Below the pieces are notes generated by a model, which searched no databases, was not told the origin of the DNA, and saw only the letters and a list, made by a program, of their open reading frames with translations. A stretch of 64,000 nt of DNA from Enoplolaimus lenunculus (taxonomy: Eukaryota > Nematoda > Enoplea > Enoplida > Thoracostomopsidae). Shown here in pieces: positions 1-11,805 of this stretch (positions within the stretch are counted from its first letter, which is position 1; the number at the start of each line of letters is the position of its first letter). The position numbers were made by a program, and so were the translations under genes. The stretch lies in the NCBI GenBank assembly GCA_030248215.1, contig JASANG010003323.1, positions 310,001-374,000 on the forward strand. Direction: 5' to 3'.

Positions 1-540
1 AATTTATGACTAATTTTGAACGTAAAACTAGCACAAGAGGGGATGCCCATTTTGGCATTATCACTCAAGCTTTTAATACAAGACAAATACAAATTTAACT
101 CAACGGATAGTTGCAATAACGGATATATCAGTAGCGAAGGGCGGCGGACTGTGGGTTAAAAATAAATAAGAGTCCGCATCCAAATAACGTGGGGGGACAA
201 ATAAATAGAGTGGATGATGCATACTTCAACAAGAGTGTGCAACTGGGTACATTCTGTGTAGAAAAGAATGTACCCGGCACGCGTTGCGTTTTTGGCTAAC
301 CCCTTTTACTTAGACGGGGGTACAGCCGGTGCGAACCATGATACTTTACTTATGCGGTATCAAACATGCTTCCATTTAGTATATTCATGTGATAGCAACC
401 CCACCTCTAAACAAGGAGGGGTCGGCCAAAAAGGCAACGCCCGGTGGTACATTGCGTACCATGCGGAGCCCCAAGAGTTGCACACTATTGTATTATGCAC
501 TCTTGATATCGGTCGCCTCCTCTTATTCAGGTCACTACAG
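1..540. mobile_element. TGTAGTGACCCG-family MITE, left-truncated by the window, split by an AAGAGTG MITE
   Basis: Bases 1-205 match the interior of full copies at 44798-45235 and 29957-30443 (shared stretch around GGGTTAAAAATAAATAA). The matching right end, CTCTTATTCAGGTCACTACAG, resumes after the nested element at 206-504 and stops at 540. The AAGAGTG element therefore landed inside this copy and is younger. Confidence 0.7.
206..504. mobile_element. AAGAGTG-family MITE (copy 1), nested
   Basis: Ends AGAGTGGATGATGCAT and TATTATGCACTCTT are inverted repeats. The interior (GTACCCGGCACGCGTTGCGT, then a C-rich spacer and CCACCTCTAAACAAGGAG) matches copies at 11806, 13679 and 14175. It sits within a TGTAGTGACCCG element. 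Confidence 0.7.
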
Positions 541-836
541 AACACCCTGTTTGCAAGATTTAGCTATTAGCTAAGTGAGCAAAATTTCTAAAGTTTTAAA
601 TAATAAAATTTCTACGCTTGTCTGAGTTTGAAATGTCCCATAAAAGCATTGACCGATATGCATTTAGGTATTTCGTAAAAAAACGCAACAAAAAACTAGC
701 GAAAAACATTGTCTATTATTGACACAAACAGTAGCGGCCTATGAATATGTTAGTGCGATAATGGTACAAAATAAATCAGAATATTTCCGAAGTTCTGTGA
801 CGCTATTTTAGAACGAAAACTCTGCATCAGTCATTG

Positions 837-1085
837 GTATTGGATATTTTTAAATATCCGGCCTTTGCGACAATTTGTGTTGTATTTATCCAAATAATTG
901 AAATAAAATATTCTAGTTCGGATATCCGTAGGATATTTGAATATCCGGAATTCCGGCGTATATTTCTTTTCGAACACATATCCGGATATATTTATCAGGG
1001 TGTAACCGAAATTATATAATACTGGAAAAGGAATTGAAACCGAAAGGTTAAAAATACTGAAATCGGAAATCAAAAAATACTTCAT
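837..1085. repeat. Degenerate CCGG-rich hAT-like element remnants
   Basis: Repeated ATATCCGG/CCGGAATT blocks, followed at 998 by AGGGTGTAACCGAAATT, which resembles the CAGGGTGCAACCGG end of the hAT-like family at 8770 and 10302. Ends are too diverged to define. Confidence 0.4.
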
Positions 1086-1624
1086 ATCCGAAAATTTATT
1101 TTTAAAGCTATTTTATCGTTTTAGTGGGACAGTAGTTTGTTTTTGAAGACACAGTTGAAGCGTTTGTCCCGACCGGGGCGCTATATACTTGGAGACATTT
1201 CGTTCTTCCTCTGTACCCTTGAATATGATTGAAAATTGAAATCCTATACGTAAACACTCCGCATGGAAAGCCAAAAATCTTGATACAAATGCAGCAAGCT
1301 AGGAAACGTATGATAAATTTTTGAGTGACACAAATTGCAAATTTTGGCAATACACGCTCTGACAAATTTAGGAAAATAACTTATGATAATATGCCAATTT
1401 TCCTTCAATTTTTGAATGAGACAAAAAATTTTCCAAACCAAAAATACCTTAAAATCCAAGCGAAATAATGCCGGATTTTCCAGCCGCCACCCGATGTTTT
1501 TAGTTCGTTATTCGAACATTAAGCGGACACACCCTAGTTATACGTCAGCAATGAGTTCACTTTATCCCCGATGGGAATTTTCTGTCCGCAAACGAGTTGA
1601 TACGGCGCAGCGTCTGGTGTCAGC

Positions 1625-1875
1625 TCTGTAAATTCCAATGAGTTGATTAATCAATTCAACTAGCCAGTTGGTTATTTGTAAATTAATATCAATAAACATT
1701 AACTCACTCTGAGTTTAATTAATTCTCACTATGAGTTGAGTTGACTCTGGGTAAGTTGATTAATTAACTCAAAATGAATTGAATCAACTCAAAATCCGAG
1801 TTGTGATAGTCCTAACTCAGACTGAGTGATTCAACTCATTCTGAATTAAAATCAACTCACTGAAATTTACAGTGA
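1625..1875. mobile_element. GAGTTGA-family MITE
   Basis: Starts CTGTAAATTCCAATGAGTTG and ends TGAAATTTACAGTG, an inverted pair. The interior consists of direct and inverted GAGTTGA/TCAACTC heptamers. Similar copies lie at 4115, 34231, 36573, 54844 and 55391. Confidence 0.65.
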
Positions 1876-2179
1876 GAGTTAAGTCGAATGGTGTTACATT
1901 TTGAGTTAAATGGCTATGAGTTCTACACAACTCTAAAAACGATAACAGTTAATATTTTCCGACTATGAACATTTGCCTTTGAATATGGAATATATCGTTG
2001 AATTAGTACTATTTGTTGTTTTATACACGTTTCCTTAAATTTACCATGCTTTGCAAACCAATTAAAAAGAAAAACGTAACCCAAATTGAAAAACTGGTAA
2101 TACTGAAACCAAAATATCATTCATATTCGAATTCCTAATCCAGACACTACAAAACGTTTTCATATTCGATACACATCAG

Positions 2180-2387
2180 GGCCAATGTAAAGATCAGTGG
2201 CGGAACGTTTTTCTGTGGGACTAGAAAAGAGAAAGCTTAAGCTTTAGACTAATTTTTTTGCTTGGCTTAGGCTTAGGCTTAGGCTTAGGTTTTGGAATAA
2301 ACTCATTCTTACGCTTAGGCCAAGGCTTAGGCTTACGCTTAGGAATATGCTTATAATACTGTTCCGCACCTGTTGTTTACATTGACC
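2180..2387 (+). mobile_element. TelMITE (TTAGGC-cored MITE)
   Basis: Ends GGCCAATGTAAAGATC and TTTACATTGACC are inverted. A perfect 8-bp target duplication CACATCAG flanks it (2172-2179 and 2388-2395). The core is TTAGGC repeats on the plus strand. Strand in all TelMITE entries means the strand that reads TTAGGC. Confidence 0.9.
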
Positions 2388-3368
2388 CACATCAGAAACA
2401 AACAGTTGCTCACCGCTTACTACTGGAACAAGCATTCACTGGCCCGTTGCCAGCTCACCTTGGTAGAGATGGGTAAAACATTTTTCAACAGGGACATACA
2501 AGTGTTTTTCGATGGCTTAGCAAAGTTTACAGTATTCTAAGGGGGGTCTAAATGATTCCGGGAGGCTGTCGTCTGGCCCCACTCTGGCTACGTGCCCTTT
2601 TAAAATGTAACAATTCCAATTCTCAATAAATAATCCTATAAGTTGACAAGGGTTTATCCTTATTTCAAACTTTGAGCACAATTGTATTGATAGGTGTGAA
2701 CGTATAATAATCCTTCTATAAGCTAAAACTATAGCAGTTCCAAGCTGGGCAGCTAACGGGTTTCTACCGACTCTCAAGTCATGACGGACCTATGGACTGA
2801 AACGGGTCCAACCTTTATCTCAGCCATGATATGGGGTTGAAACAACGACGTGCCCAAATGCCCGCTGCTGGTGTGGCAAACTTTCCTGACAGAACCGTTA
2901 ATCATGCCAAATTGACCACAAACAGCGTAGATAGTACCGGTATTGTGCCAAGGTGAGGCGGTGGATAACAAAGGCAATGAAGCCAGGGATTTTAGTTTAT
3001 GGTTCACGCTTGAAATTGACCTTTAAAAGCTTACAATAAACCGGTATGAACACAGCATTAAAATTAACAACCGTTGCCTTCGAACCGATTCGGTTTGACA
3101 AACCGGCGAATGCCAGTATATTGAGTTTTAAAGGTTGAACGTTAGAGCTTACACTCTGTGACAAGAGCATGCAACTGCGAGTACATTCAGTAGTGACCCT
3201 CGAGTCAGCTCGAGACAGCTCTCAAATCGTTTACGTTGCTTATAGTCTACTCTGTGTGAGAAAGGGTTAAAAACTATTGAAAAGTATATAAATTTTGCAA
3301 TAGCACAACTACAATCTAACTAACGATTCAAACCATGTTTTTAAGTTTTACAGCTTAATTACTTTAGT

Positions 3369-3567
3369 GGTCCATGTTACTTTTAGGGCCGTCCTGGTTT
3401 ATTGGTGGGTCTGTAAACCAGTATGCTTACATTCTAGGCTACATTTTTTTTGCTTAGGCTTACACTTAGACTTAGCCGTAGGAATGTGCTTTTGCAACGC
3501 TTAGGCTTAGGCTGAGGCTTAGGAATACGTTTAATAAACTGTTACGGCCCTAAAAGTAACATTGGAC
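3369..3567 (+). mobile_element. TelMITE
   Basis: Ends GGTCCATGTTACTTTTAGGG and CCCTAAAAGTAACATTGGAC form inverted repeats. A perfect 8-bp duplication ACTTTAGT flanks it (3361-3368 and 3568-3575). The interior has TTAGGC hexamers. Confidence 0.9.
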
Positions 3568-3655
3568 ACTTTAGTAATACGAACGCTGCACCTATTAACC
3601 CCAAAAACAAGCCATTAAAATCTAAATGTGAACTTATTACTGTGTTAAGCCAAAT

Positions 3656-3874
3656 GGCCTATATATAGAACACGGCTGGAACAGTAGTATAAGCATATTA
3701 CTAATCCTAACCCTAAGCCAAAGCCTAAGCCTAAGCGTATAAATGAGCCTATTCCTATTTCTAAGCCTAAGCCTAAGCCTAAGCCTTAGCCTAAGCAAAA
3801 AATAGTCTAAAACTTAAACTGACTCTATTATAGCCCCTCCTGAAAACGATCCGTCCCTGTTCTATACATGGGCC
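3656..3874 (-). mobile_element. TelMITE
   Basis: Ends GGCCTATATATAGAACA and TGTTCTATACATGGGCC. A perfect 8-bp duplication AGCCAAAT flanks it (3648-3655, 3875-3882). The core is TAAGCC repeats on the plus strand. Confidence 0.9.
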
Positions 3875-4114
3875 AGCCAAATAGTACTTTTAGCTTTTGT
3901 TATTTTAAGGGTCAATATTGATTTAGGCGAATCGAAACGATTAGGTTTATATATTGATATCTGGTTTTGGCTAATTTATGTTAGCAGTTTGGTTACTATG
4001 AAAACAAAGCCTCCACATAACCTTGCAGTTAGGAAATACACAAAGGATATCCACGTAGGTTTCGAGTAGAAATTGATGTTAGAAACATTTTCAGTTTAAT
4101 TGTATTAACTTGTT

Positions 4115-4340
4115 CACTGTAAAATTCCAGTGAGTTGATTTTAAATCAGAATGAGTTGAATCACTGACACTCTGAGTTAGGACTATCAGTTTTGGTTTAG
4201 TTAATAAACTCCACTGGAATCAACTCAACTCAGAGTGAGAAGTAACTCAACTCAGGGTGAGTAACAGTTTACTGTTATTAACTCGGGAAAAACTAAACGT
4301 TCCGTCCGAGTTGATTAATTAACTCATTGGAATTTACAGT
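4115..4340. mobile_element. GAGTTGA-family MITE
   Basis: CACTGTAAAATTCCAGTGAG at the left and CATTGGAATTTACAGT at the right are inverted. The interior is a ladder of GAGTTGA and TCAACTC motifs. Confidence 0.7.
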
Positions 4341-4757
4341 TTGGTGACGCTCACTGTTGGACGGAAACATTTCCAACCTCGAAATGGTTTCCAAACGCCA
4401 AATGTTTTCCCAAGCCAAGATGTGTGAAAATGCAGGATAAAGTCACATTCCTCACTCCAAATTTTTCGTTGTCCCTGCTTCACCACTTGCCACAAGCAAC
4501 CCCCATATATCAGCGGAAAGGTAAAATTTCAAATTTGTCGTCAAATAGTAAGTACTGATAAAATTGTTCAGGGAAAAAATGTCGGTATCTTGAACCAAAA
4601 GCAAAGTTGAAATTTGCCGTATATAAATGCCGTAGCTTGCTTACAAAATATCGCTATTAACAAGCGTTATGGGTCAAAATTCACTGCGAAAACGGAACAT
4701 ATACCCTTACAATATCCAACCCACCCTTTTCTCCGAAGCTTACTTTTTCTTCCTTAT

Positions 4758-4824
4758 CCTCTTCCTATTCCCCCCTCCCCCCCCTTCCCCATCTTTTTTC
4801 TCCCCCCCCCCCCCCCCCCCCCCC
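4758..4824 (+). repeat. Poly-C/pyrimidine tract
   Basis: Almost pure C with some T, including an uninterrupted run of more than 20 C. Exact length is likely unreliable in an assembly. Confidence 0.9.
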
Positions 4825-5179
4825 TGAAATCTATCAAACAAAGATTTTTAAATCTCCAGGCTTTCGGCAATATAAACGATTGCGCGTATAGTTGCTAAAA
4901 CACAGCATATTTGTGCATTTCAAGTACACAGGTTGCAATTTAGTTGCTCATAGTATGCTCTATTCGAGAAATGTTTAATATCTTATATACCTAAACAATA
5001 CAACCTCATAAAACTATTAAAGTATTAAAAAACGGTTTCGGCATAGAAATACCTAACATTTTGTAGGCAAATTTACAAAAAAAATAACCGTTGCGGTTGC
5101 TACGACATAAAATGAGTTCATATTTTCGCACCCGAATCTATAATTATTCACAGAGGCTCATTGTATTGCACTGAGAAAA

Positions 5180-5586
5180 AAGAAATAACAACGACAACAA
5201 TAATAACAACAACAAAAACAACAACAGCAACAATAACAACCACAACAACAACAACAAAAACAACAACAACAACAACAAAAGCAACAAAACAAACAAAAAA
5301 CAACAAAACAAACAAACAAACAACAACAACAAAAACAAAAATAACAATAACAGCAAAAACAAAAACAAAACAACAACAACAACAACAACAACAAAAAGAA
5401 AAACAACAACATCAACAACAAAAACGAAAACAACAAAACAAACAACAAAAACAACAAAACAAACAAGCAAACAACAAAAACAAAAAACAATAACAACAAA
5501 AACAAAAACAAATCAACAACAACAACAACAAAAACAACAACAACAAATACAAAAAGAAAACAACAACAACAACAACAACAACAATA
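5180..5586 (+). repeat. (CAA)n / (AACA)n microsatellite
   Basis: About 400 bp of CAA and CAAA/AACA units. It produces long poly-T/N/Q/K or poly-L/C/F reading frames in several frames, none of which is a gene. Confidence 0.95.
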
Positions 5587-6736
5587 AAATTAACCAACAA
5601 ACGTGCCCTGATTTAATTGTGTGTTTTTGTTCTCATTCGTTGTTAAAAATAAAAAATAAATACATATATTTTAATAATACAAAGTGCTTTTATATTGTGT
5701 TATTAGCTTGGGTTTTTATAGGCGGTTGCAACAAGTTGTGCCTGGTTAAACTTAAAGCGCATGCGAGAGGAATCAAACCTTGTGGTTGCCCTTTTGACAG
5801 AGACAAACACTGCGCGACTTTTACCTGTTAAAATTTTGCTGCTCAAAAATTTTCGAGCCTAAAACCACTTTAATACAGGCGTCGTGCAATACAAAAACGG
5901 TCGTTTTATTAATATTAATCCTTTTAGGCACAAATAGCAGCAAGACGCCCCTGTTATAAAAGGACCTGATTGTGAAATGCAAGTTTTATAATCGCGAAAT
6001 AATGGTTCCAATTAGCCAGTGCTCTTATTCGAGCCAAAACGAGGTGCCACAATAAAAATACAGCGATTTGATTGGCTGGTTTTGTGTTTATGGCACAATT
6101 GGTGCGCGTTTTTTGATTCGCTGTGAATTGTAACAAATGAGGATTTGAGTTCGGGTACGTTTTGGTGATTGGTGCAAATCACAAGTTTAATGGAATGAAA
6201 CTTAATAATTGGCTGTAATATAATGGGATTGAGTGATGGTTTGAAACTACTTTTCTCGTGCGGACAATACATCGTTTTTGAATGGACAAAAATGAAACAA
6301 TTAAGACAACTAATAGTCGTTTTCAATACACTGAGGGTGCTATCTTTTTATCGCAATTGAACTCAAATCAACATGGTAATAACGGGGGCGATAGGGGATG
6401 CATCCCTATTGGTCCGAGCTAACGAAAATTTTTCATCTAATTTGTAGTATAGTTCGGTCTGTGTTCTTAAAAAGTTAAAACAAAATGCGCTTGGCGCACA
6501 TTAACAAAGCACCCTTTATGGTTGCAATTTCAGCGTGTAATCAACTGCGGGTTTCAAACGTACACCTGTGAAAAAAGTAGGCTAACTGCAGGGTCGTTTC
6601 GGTTATGCCAGCCGGCGTTTGCCCAAAGATGATTGGATTTTGACAATTGTTACATATTTAAGCTTCTCACAGCCTGCCGTGCTCATCCAACGACCAAATT
6701 TGAATATTTGAAAAATTAGATTTTTTAAGGTCTCCA

Positions 6737-7037
6737 TTGACTCAAAAAATTTTTGTTAAAAAGTTAGACAAATTATATACCATTCGACGCAGACTGCGGA
6801 GTTTATAGTCGTACTGTGTTATATTTTCCACAGTCAAGCCTCTGGTTAACGAGTTATTGTCAAATAACTGATATGGTGCGCTGCCAATGATTTGGGAGGG
6901 CGCCATATTAGTTATTTGACCATAACTCGTTAGCCAATCGTCTAATTAATTATAAAAATTTAAAACTATTCTACTCAGGTCTGCAGACTGCGTCGCAGTT
7001 ATATATTTTGTCAAACTTTTTGACAAAATATTTTTGT
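6737..7037. mobile_element. Foldback element with nested inverted repeats
   Basis: Outer arms: TTAGACAAATTATATACC plus CGACGCAGACTGC at the left, and GCAGACTGCGTCG plus TATATATTTTGTC at the right. Inner arms: TTAACGAGTTATTGTCAAAT (6846) and ATTTGACCATAACTCGTTAG (6913). The whole 300 bp could fold into one hairpin. No coding capacity. Confidence 0.65.
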
Positions 7038-7259
7038 GTCCCGGGTGGACATGGGTAGTTAAAATCAAATTTTGGAAAATTTCAAGTTTTCGTGTGGAAT
7101 GATCAAGGGGGTCACGAGAAGCTCAAATACGCAAAAATTTTCAAAATAGAACCATTTTGAGGCAAACAGCTGTAATGATGTTACTTGTGCGTTTCATTTG
7201 TCGTGGCTTCTGAATTTGAAAAATAGAAATTATGAAAAATTGTCAAAATTGGTATCCCG

Positions 7260-7633
7260 CATGAATATGTATCGCCTAATAAAAGACCGTAAGCGGATAG
7301 AGTCGCTAAACCCTAGTTAGAGTCCATAAATGTAAATTATCCTAAATTGCAGTAGTGCATAAATGACTCCAGCACCAATTATAGTTGAGCTTGAAACTTT
7401 AAAGCATACTTAATTTTGAAAGTACATTCTTAAATATAACCGTGCATTATCGCTCATGGTTTTGACACAAGACAAATAAACGATAAATTCAACGGATAGT
7501 TGCGATACCGAATATATGTCAGTAACGAAGGGCGGGTTAAAAATAAATAACAGTCCATAACCGAACAACAGAAGACGTACCCTCTGGAGAGACAAAATAA
7601 ATATCAGTCCCCCTCTTATTCGGGTCACTACAG
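7260..7633. mobile_element. TGTAGTGACCCG-family MITE, left-truncated
   Basis: The right end, CCCTCTTATTCGGGTCACTACAG in pattern, and the interior (AAGCGGATAGAGTC, CAACGGATAGTTGC, AAAATAAATAACAGTC) align with the full copy at 44798. Confidence 0.7.
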
Positions 7634-7654
7634 TACCTTAAAGTGAGCGCAAAC

Positions 7655-7737
7655 CGTGTAACATAACTCAACTCTCTCAGAAATAACCACCAACTCGCTA
7701 GCTGAATTGATTAATCAACTCATTGCAATTTACAGTG
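7655..7737. mobile_element. GAGTTGA-family MITE fragment
   Basis: Only a right-end portion remains: TTGATTAATCAACTCATTGC followed by AATTTACAGTG. Confidence 0.5.
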
Positions 7738-7926
7738 TAAAGAGCCGACATGCGCTCACAATCTCTTTGTTGGCGTTGTTTTGAAACTTTTATCAAATTG
7801 CCAAATCATTACACTTACACTAAAGCTTACTTTTTTTCATGTCGGATGCATAGAAAAGTTTGAATTTAAAATCACTACCAATAAACACTTTTTATCAAAC
7901 TCAACTTTGCTCCTTCATACCATGAA

Positions 7927-8125
7927 CGGGCCCACGTAATGATCAGGGCGGAACGTTATTTTGTGGAACTAGAATAGAAGACGCATAAGCTTTAGACTAA
8001 TTTTTGTTTGCTTGGCTTAGGCTTAGGCTTAAGAATAAACTCATACTTACACTTATGCTTAACGCTTAGGCTTAGGCTTAAGAATAAGCTTATAATACTG
8101 TTCCGCCCCTGTTCTTTACATTGGC
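7927..8125 (+). mobile_element. TelMITE
   Basis: Ends GGGCCCACGTAATGATCAGG and CCCCTGTTCTTTACATTGGC. The flanks ACCATGAA and GCCATGAA agree at 7 of 8 bases. The core is TTAGGC and derivatives. Confidence 0.8.
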
Positions 8126-8283
8126 GCCATGAAAGAAACATTGTTGACGAGCAAATTTTTAACTGGCCCAAACCTTAAGCTCGCTTGAACTGTAAAATCT
8201 CGCCCAAACTGTGATAAAATAATTCTTCAAAAGTTGTCGGAACACAAGTCAAATATACAAAGTTTTCGCTACATATCAAGGTT

Positions 8284-8637
8284 TTAGCTGTTTGGTATAG
8301 CGGTTGTGAGATGGGGCGGCCGGCCACCGTATATAGCAAGATTGTGTTTCGCAGGGTCCACATGGGAAAACGGAGAGTTTTTAACGCCAGTCGGCATTCT
8401 GAACTTTACTAGTACACGCGTTGTACGAAATTTCGTGTTTTCCGTTGCCAAACGCGGAACCAGGACAAGCTGCCGGAAGTCAGTTCCGGTCGCTAGAACA
8501 ATGGCATTAATAATAAATGCGAGACCATTTTGCAATTTTGTACCAATTTTTGATATGCAATTGTTCAAAACGGCAATTTTTCTTGGTGCATTTAGTTTGC
8601 TTTTAACCCCCCCGTTGGTAATTTTTAATTTTTCCAT
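8284..8637. other. Unassigned stretch open on both strands
   Basis: Both strands carry a >110-codon open frame here, which usually signals composition rather than coding. The minus frame contains INAIVLATGTDF, faintly like part of an enzyme core, but there are no splice sites, neighbours or further motifs to support a gene. Listed only so the stretch is not left blank. Confidence 0.2.
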
Positions 8638-8663
8638 GTCGGTGATACGCTCTCACGCATCAC

Positions 8664-9231
8664 GGCCCATGTTTAAGGTGCGTCCAGGTTTCTGATGGGT
8701 CTATAAATGTGTAGATTTACATTCTAGATTACATTTTTTGCTTACGGTTAGGCTTACAGGCTTAGGAACCAGGGTGCAACCGGAATTCCGGTTCCGGTTC
8801 CGGCATTTTTTCACCTTCCGGTTCCGGTTCCGGTAAATTTTTACCGGATTTAAAAATTCCGGTATTATAATTTGGCCGTTTTCTTAACATTGCTAATTTT
8901 TAAGAATCTCTTTAAAAGCCACTTGTACTCCGAATATTAGCCATTAATGGTGGATTTCACTTCATTCGATGACGAAAATCTAAAATACAACAAATAAAAT
9001 AAATACCTATGTTCGACTAACGTTATTTCACAAATAATAGAGCAAAAAATAAGATTAAAATGAAATTTTTGGTGAAATGCATTTTTCACTTTCCGGTTCC
9101 GGTTCCGGTAAAATTTTCAATTCCGGTTCCGGTAAATTGTAATTCCGGTTATACCCTGATAGGAACACATTTTTGCTACGCTTAGGCTTAGGTATACGCT
9201 TAATCTACTGTTTACGTCTCGAACATTGGCC
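8664..9231 (+). mobile_element. TelMITE interrupted by a CCGG hAT-like element
   Basis: Left end GGCCCATGTTTAAGG, right end CGAACATTGGCC. The flanks CGCATCAC and CGAATCAC agree at 7 of 8. The TTAGGC core is split at 8770-9158 by another element, so the TelMITE is the older insertion. Confidence 0.8.
8770..9158. mobile_element. CCGG-rich hAT-like element, nested in a TelMITE
   Basis: Terminal inverted repeats CAGGGTGCAACCGGAATT and AATTCCGGTTATACCCTG. The flanking 8-mers TTAGGAAC and ATAGGAAC agree at 7 of 8, as expected for an 8-bp duplication. Inside are blocks of CCGGTTCCGG near each end and an AT-rich middle. CAGGG ends plus an 8-bp duplication fit the hAT superfamily. No transposase. Confidence 0.8.
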
Positions 9232-9592
9232 CGAATCACAGAGGAACACAATGTTTTGCGAACGTCAAACTGAAAAACAGTTGTCAGTATAAAATCGGTC
9301 AGATATTTGTACGATTGTGTTTTAAGATTAGCCACGAATACTGCCGTATTCGTCGCCAACTTGCGTAAGGCACGTTTTTAGCCAGCTGAACGTATCAGAC
9401 ATAAAAAAACTTCGAACAGTCAAATGTGTCTATACAACAACGTTCCGCTATTTGATTTAATTCTCATTTATGTTAAAGTTAACTCAACCATTTTAATTTA
9501 CTTTGTTCTGTGAATGTTCTATTTCATCAATATGGCCAAACACGAGCCAGACATATTGTAGTGTTGTGCAGTTGCCACTTTTTCTATTCAAC

Positions 9593-9697
9593 GGAGGGCC
9601 GACGGCGCCAACGGAACGTTTGATCGGCCGGCGGTCGGCCGGCCGGTTAAGGGCCGCAGGCCGGTCAAACGTTCCGTTGGCCGTCGGCCCGCCGTCC
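9593..9697. repeat. GC-rich perfect-arm hairpin
   Basis: Left arm GGGCCGACGGCGCCAACGGA continuing through ACGTTTGATCGGCC; right arm GGCCGGTCAAACGTTCCGTT continuing through GGCCGTCGGCCC. The arms are nearly perfect over ~32 bp, separated by more CGGCC-rich palindromes. GC content is far above the flanks. Confidence 0.85.
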
Positions 9698-9833
9698 GAT
9701 TTGATGTTTATTTGGCGTCCCTAAACGGTTCCCCCCGTTTAAATCGCAAATTAACTCAATTTTTCAACTGAGTTTCCTGCGGGTGGGCCAACATTTTTGA
9801 CACAAACGAAACCGCATCTTTTTTAAAGCCAGG

Positions 9834-10105
9834 GTGTAACCGGAATTACAAAATGAAGGAAACGGAGTAAAATTAATACCGAATATTCGGCCAATGTTAC
9901 TTTTAAGGCCGTAACAGTAGACGCGTATTCCTAAGCCTAAGCATTCCAAAAATGTATTCTAAGCCTACGCCTAAGCCAAAAATGTAGTCTATAATGTAAG
10001 CCTACTCTTTTACAGATCCATCACAAACCTACACGGCCCTAAGACTAACACGGGCCGGATTTTCTATCGGACTTGGATAGTGAAAACCAGGGTACAACCA
10101 AAAGC
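9834..10105. mobile_element. CCGG hAT-like element remnant hosting a TelMITE
   Basis: AGGGTGTAACCGGAATTAC starts the segment and ACCAGGGTACAACC follows at 10086. Between them the sequence is split by a TelMITE at 9899. Confidence 0.5.
9899..10056 (-). mobile_element. TelMITE
   Basis: Ends GGCCAATGTTACTTTTAAGG and ACTAACACGGGCC. The flanks GAATATTC and GGATTTTC agree at 6 of 8. Short TAAGCC core. Confidence 0.75.
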
Positions 10106-10301
10106 CAAGTTTTCAAACCATTTTCGATGTTGAAAATTAAAATTTTACAAAATTTCAATTCTTTCCGCAGCATTTGCACTTCTATTCGCTTAATCCAGCA
10201 TAAGACTTTAATTTATGGCCAGATGCAAACAAAACTCATCACAGCGATTTAATGCTATTTACAGTTGAACACAGTATATCAATGTTTCAAAGCATAAATG
10301 G

Positions 10302-10932
10302 CAGGGTGCGACCGCATATCCCATTCCGGTTTAATATCCGGCAAAAGCTGATATTCGTGTCCAGTTCCGATATCCGGTATAAACCTACCGGATACCGGAT
10401 ATTTACGGTTTTGGTGCCGAATATCACAAAACTGATTTTTAGAAGTGAGCGTATTTAATATCTTGCTGCGATTGCATTTCAGGGCAAGTCAAGGAGTTCA
10501 AGTTTTGATAAATGCTGGTGATAGGAAACCAAATAACAAATGCGCAGATGCAGCTAGCAACGCAAACCCGTGCAGTACTCATGAACACGGCATAGTGAAA
10601 GTGATCATATAATTAGAGTTTGGATGAGTTTTACAACTTCAAAGATGTAGACATTTTTTCTGCCGTTAGTTTAAACTGACATCAGGCAAGATATGGGTTA
10701 AGTTATGTAAGCGAGCGAGGATTTAATGCATTTTGGCATTAAATATACTCAGTTTATCAACCGCAATTATGAACTTTATAACAGACGAAAACCTTGAGCA
10801 CGCTAAACATACAGCGAAGAAATAAAATATTTTAACTATAAAATATGCGGTATTCGACTCGTGTTCCGGTAAAAAATTAAATATCCGTATCCGGTTCCGG
10901 TATCCGATAAATTACTATCCGGTTGCACCCTG
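10302..10932. mobile_element. CCGG-rich hAT-like element, 631 bp
   Basis: Terminal inverted repeats CAGGGTGCGACCG and CGGTTGCACCCTG are flanked by a perfect 8-bp duplication ATAAATGG (10294-10301 and 10933-10940). Subterminal ATATCCGG/CCGGTTCCGG blocks and a ~400-bp AT-rich middle. An inverted relative occupies 20789-21530. Non-autonomous: no transposase frame. Confidence 0.88.
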
Positions 10933-11189
10933 ATAAATGGCGGTCCCCTTAGTGTAGTAATCCAGACCATAGGCTTCAGTTTAACGCAGAAATACCCGAA
11001 ATCCTGAAAAAATGGTTCACAACAGATGTCGGACAAAGTGCGGACGTAAAGCCTAAATCTTATACGTCAACCTAAGCTAACCCCAGTTCCCGTCATTAAG
11101 ACCTGGTCAATCTAACCGCAGAAAACTATTTATACTCGCGAATTTTACCTCATCATGCATGCATTAAACCAAGACCATACACAAGTTTG

Positions 11190-11443
11190 AGCCAATGTTA
11201 CTTTTACGACCGTAACATTAGATTAAGCGTATTCCTAAGCCTAAGCTTAAGCCTAGGCGTTGCAAAAGCATATTCCTAAGCCTAAGCCTTGCAAAAGCGT
11301 ATTCCTAAGCCTAAGCCTATGCGTTGCAAACGCGTATTCCTAAGCCACGCTTAAGCCTAAGCAAAGACATGTAATCTAAAATGTAAACCTACTCTGTTAT
11401 AGACCCACCACAAACCGGAACGGTCCTAAAAGTAAACTGGGCC
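11190..11443 (-). mobile_element. TelMITE
   Basis: Ends AGCCAATGTTACTTTTACG and AAAAGTAAACTGGGCC. The flanks CAAGTTTG and CAAGCTTG agree at 7 of 8. The core holds three blocks of TAAGCC separated by GCAAAAGCGTATTCC. Confidence 0.85.
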
Positions 11444-11805
11444 CAAGCTTGGACCAGATTTTCACAGGCCGTCAATACGATATAAACAGCTTTAGCCTCA
11501 AACCGTCACTGAGTTTTATACGACCAGCCACGTTGTCTTAAAATTGCTATTCTTCGCAACCATAATTACCGCATTGCGCAACTGTTACTCAATGCTTACA
11601 GCACGCAAATTTTCAATTTTCAGTGTAAATTTGCAAGGAACGGCATATACGTCAGGTACTAGTATGGTTGGAAACAAATTTAAATGTGGCATTAGTAAAT
11701 TCACACTGGTCAGATAATTATCAAACTCAGTGTGTCGGCATTTCACAAACAGGGCTACAAACCATATACAATTACCGACGATGCAAACCGGAGATAGATA
11801 ATACC

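Noticed and set aside
2517-3007. Two adjoining minus-strand frames of 86 and 77 codons
   Set aside because: No recognisable motif, no splice signals; abutting frames of this size are expected by chance in 64 kb.
5144-5511. Long overlapping open frames on both strands in the CAA tract
   Set aside because: All are translations of a simple repeat (poly-T/K/Q or poly-L/V/C/F).
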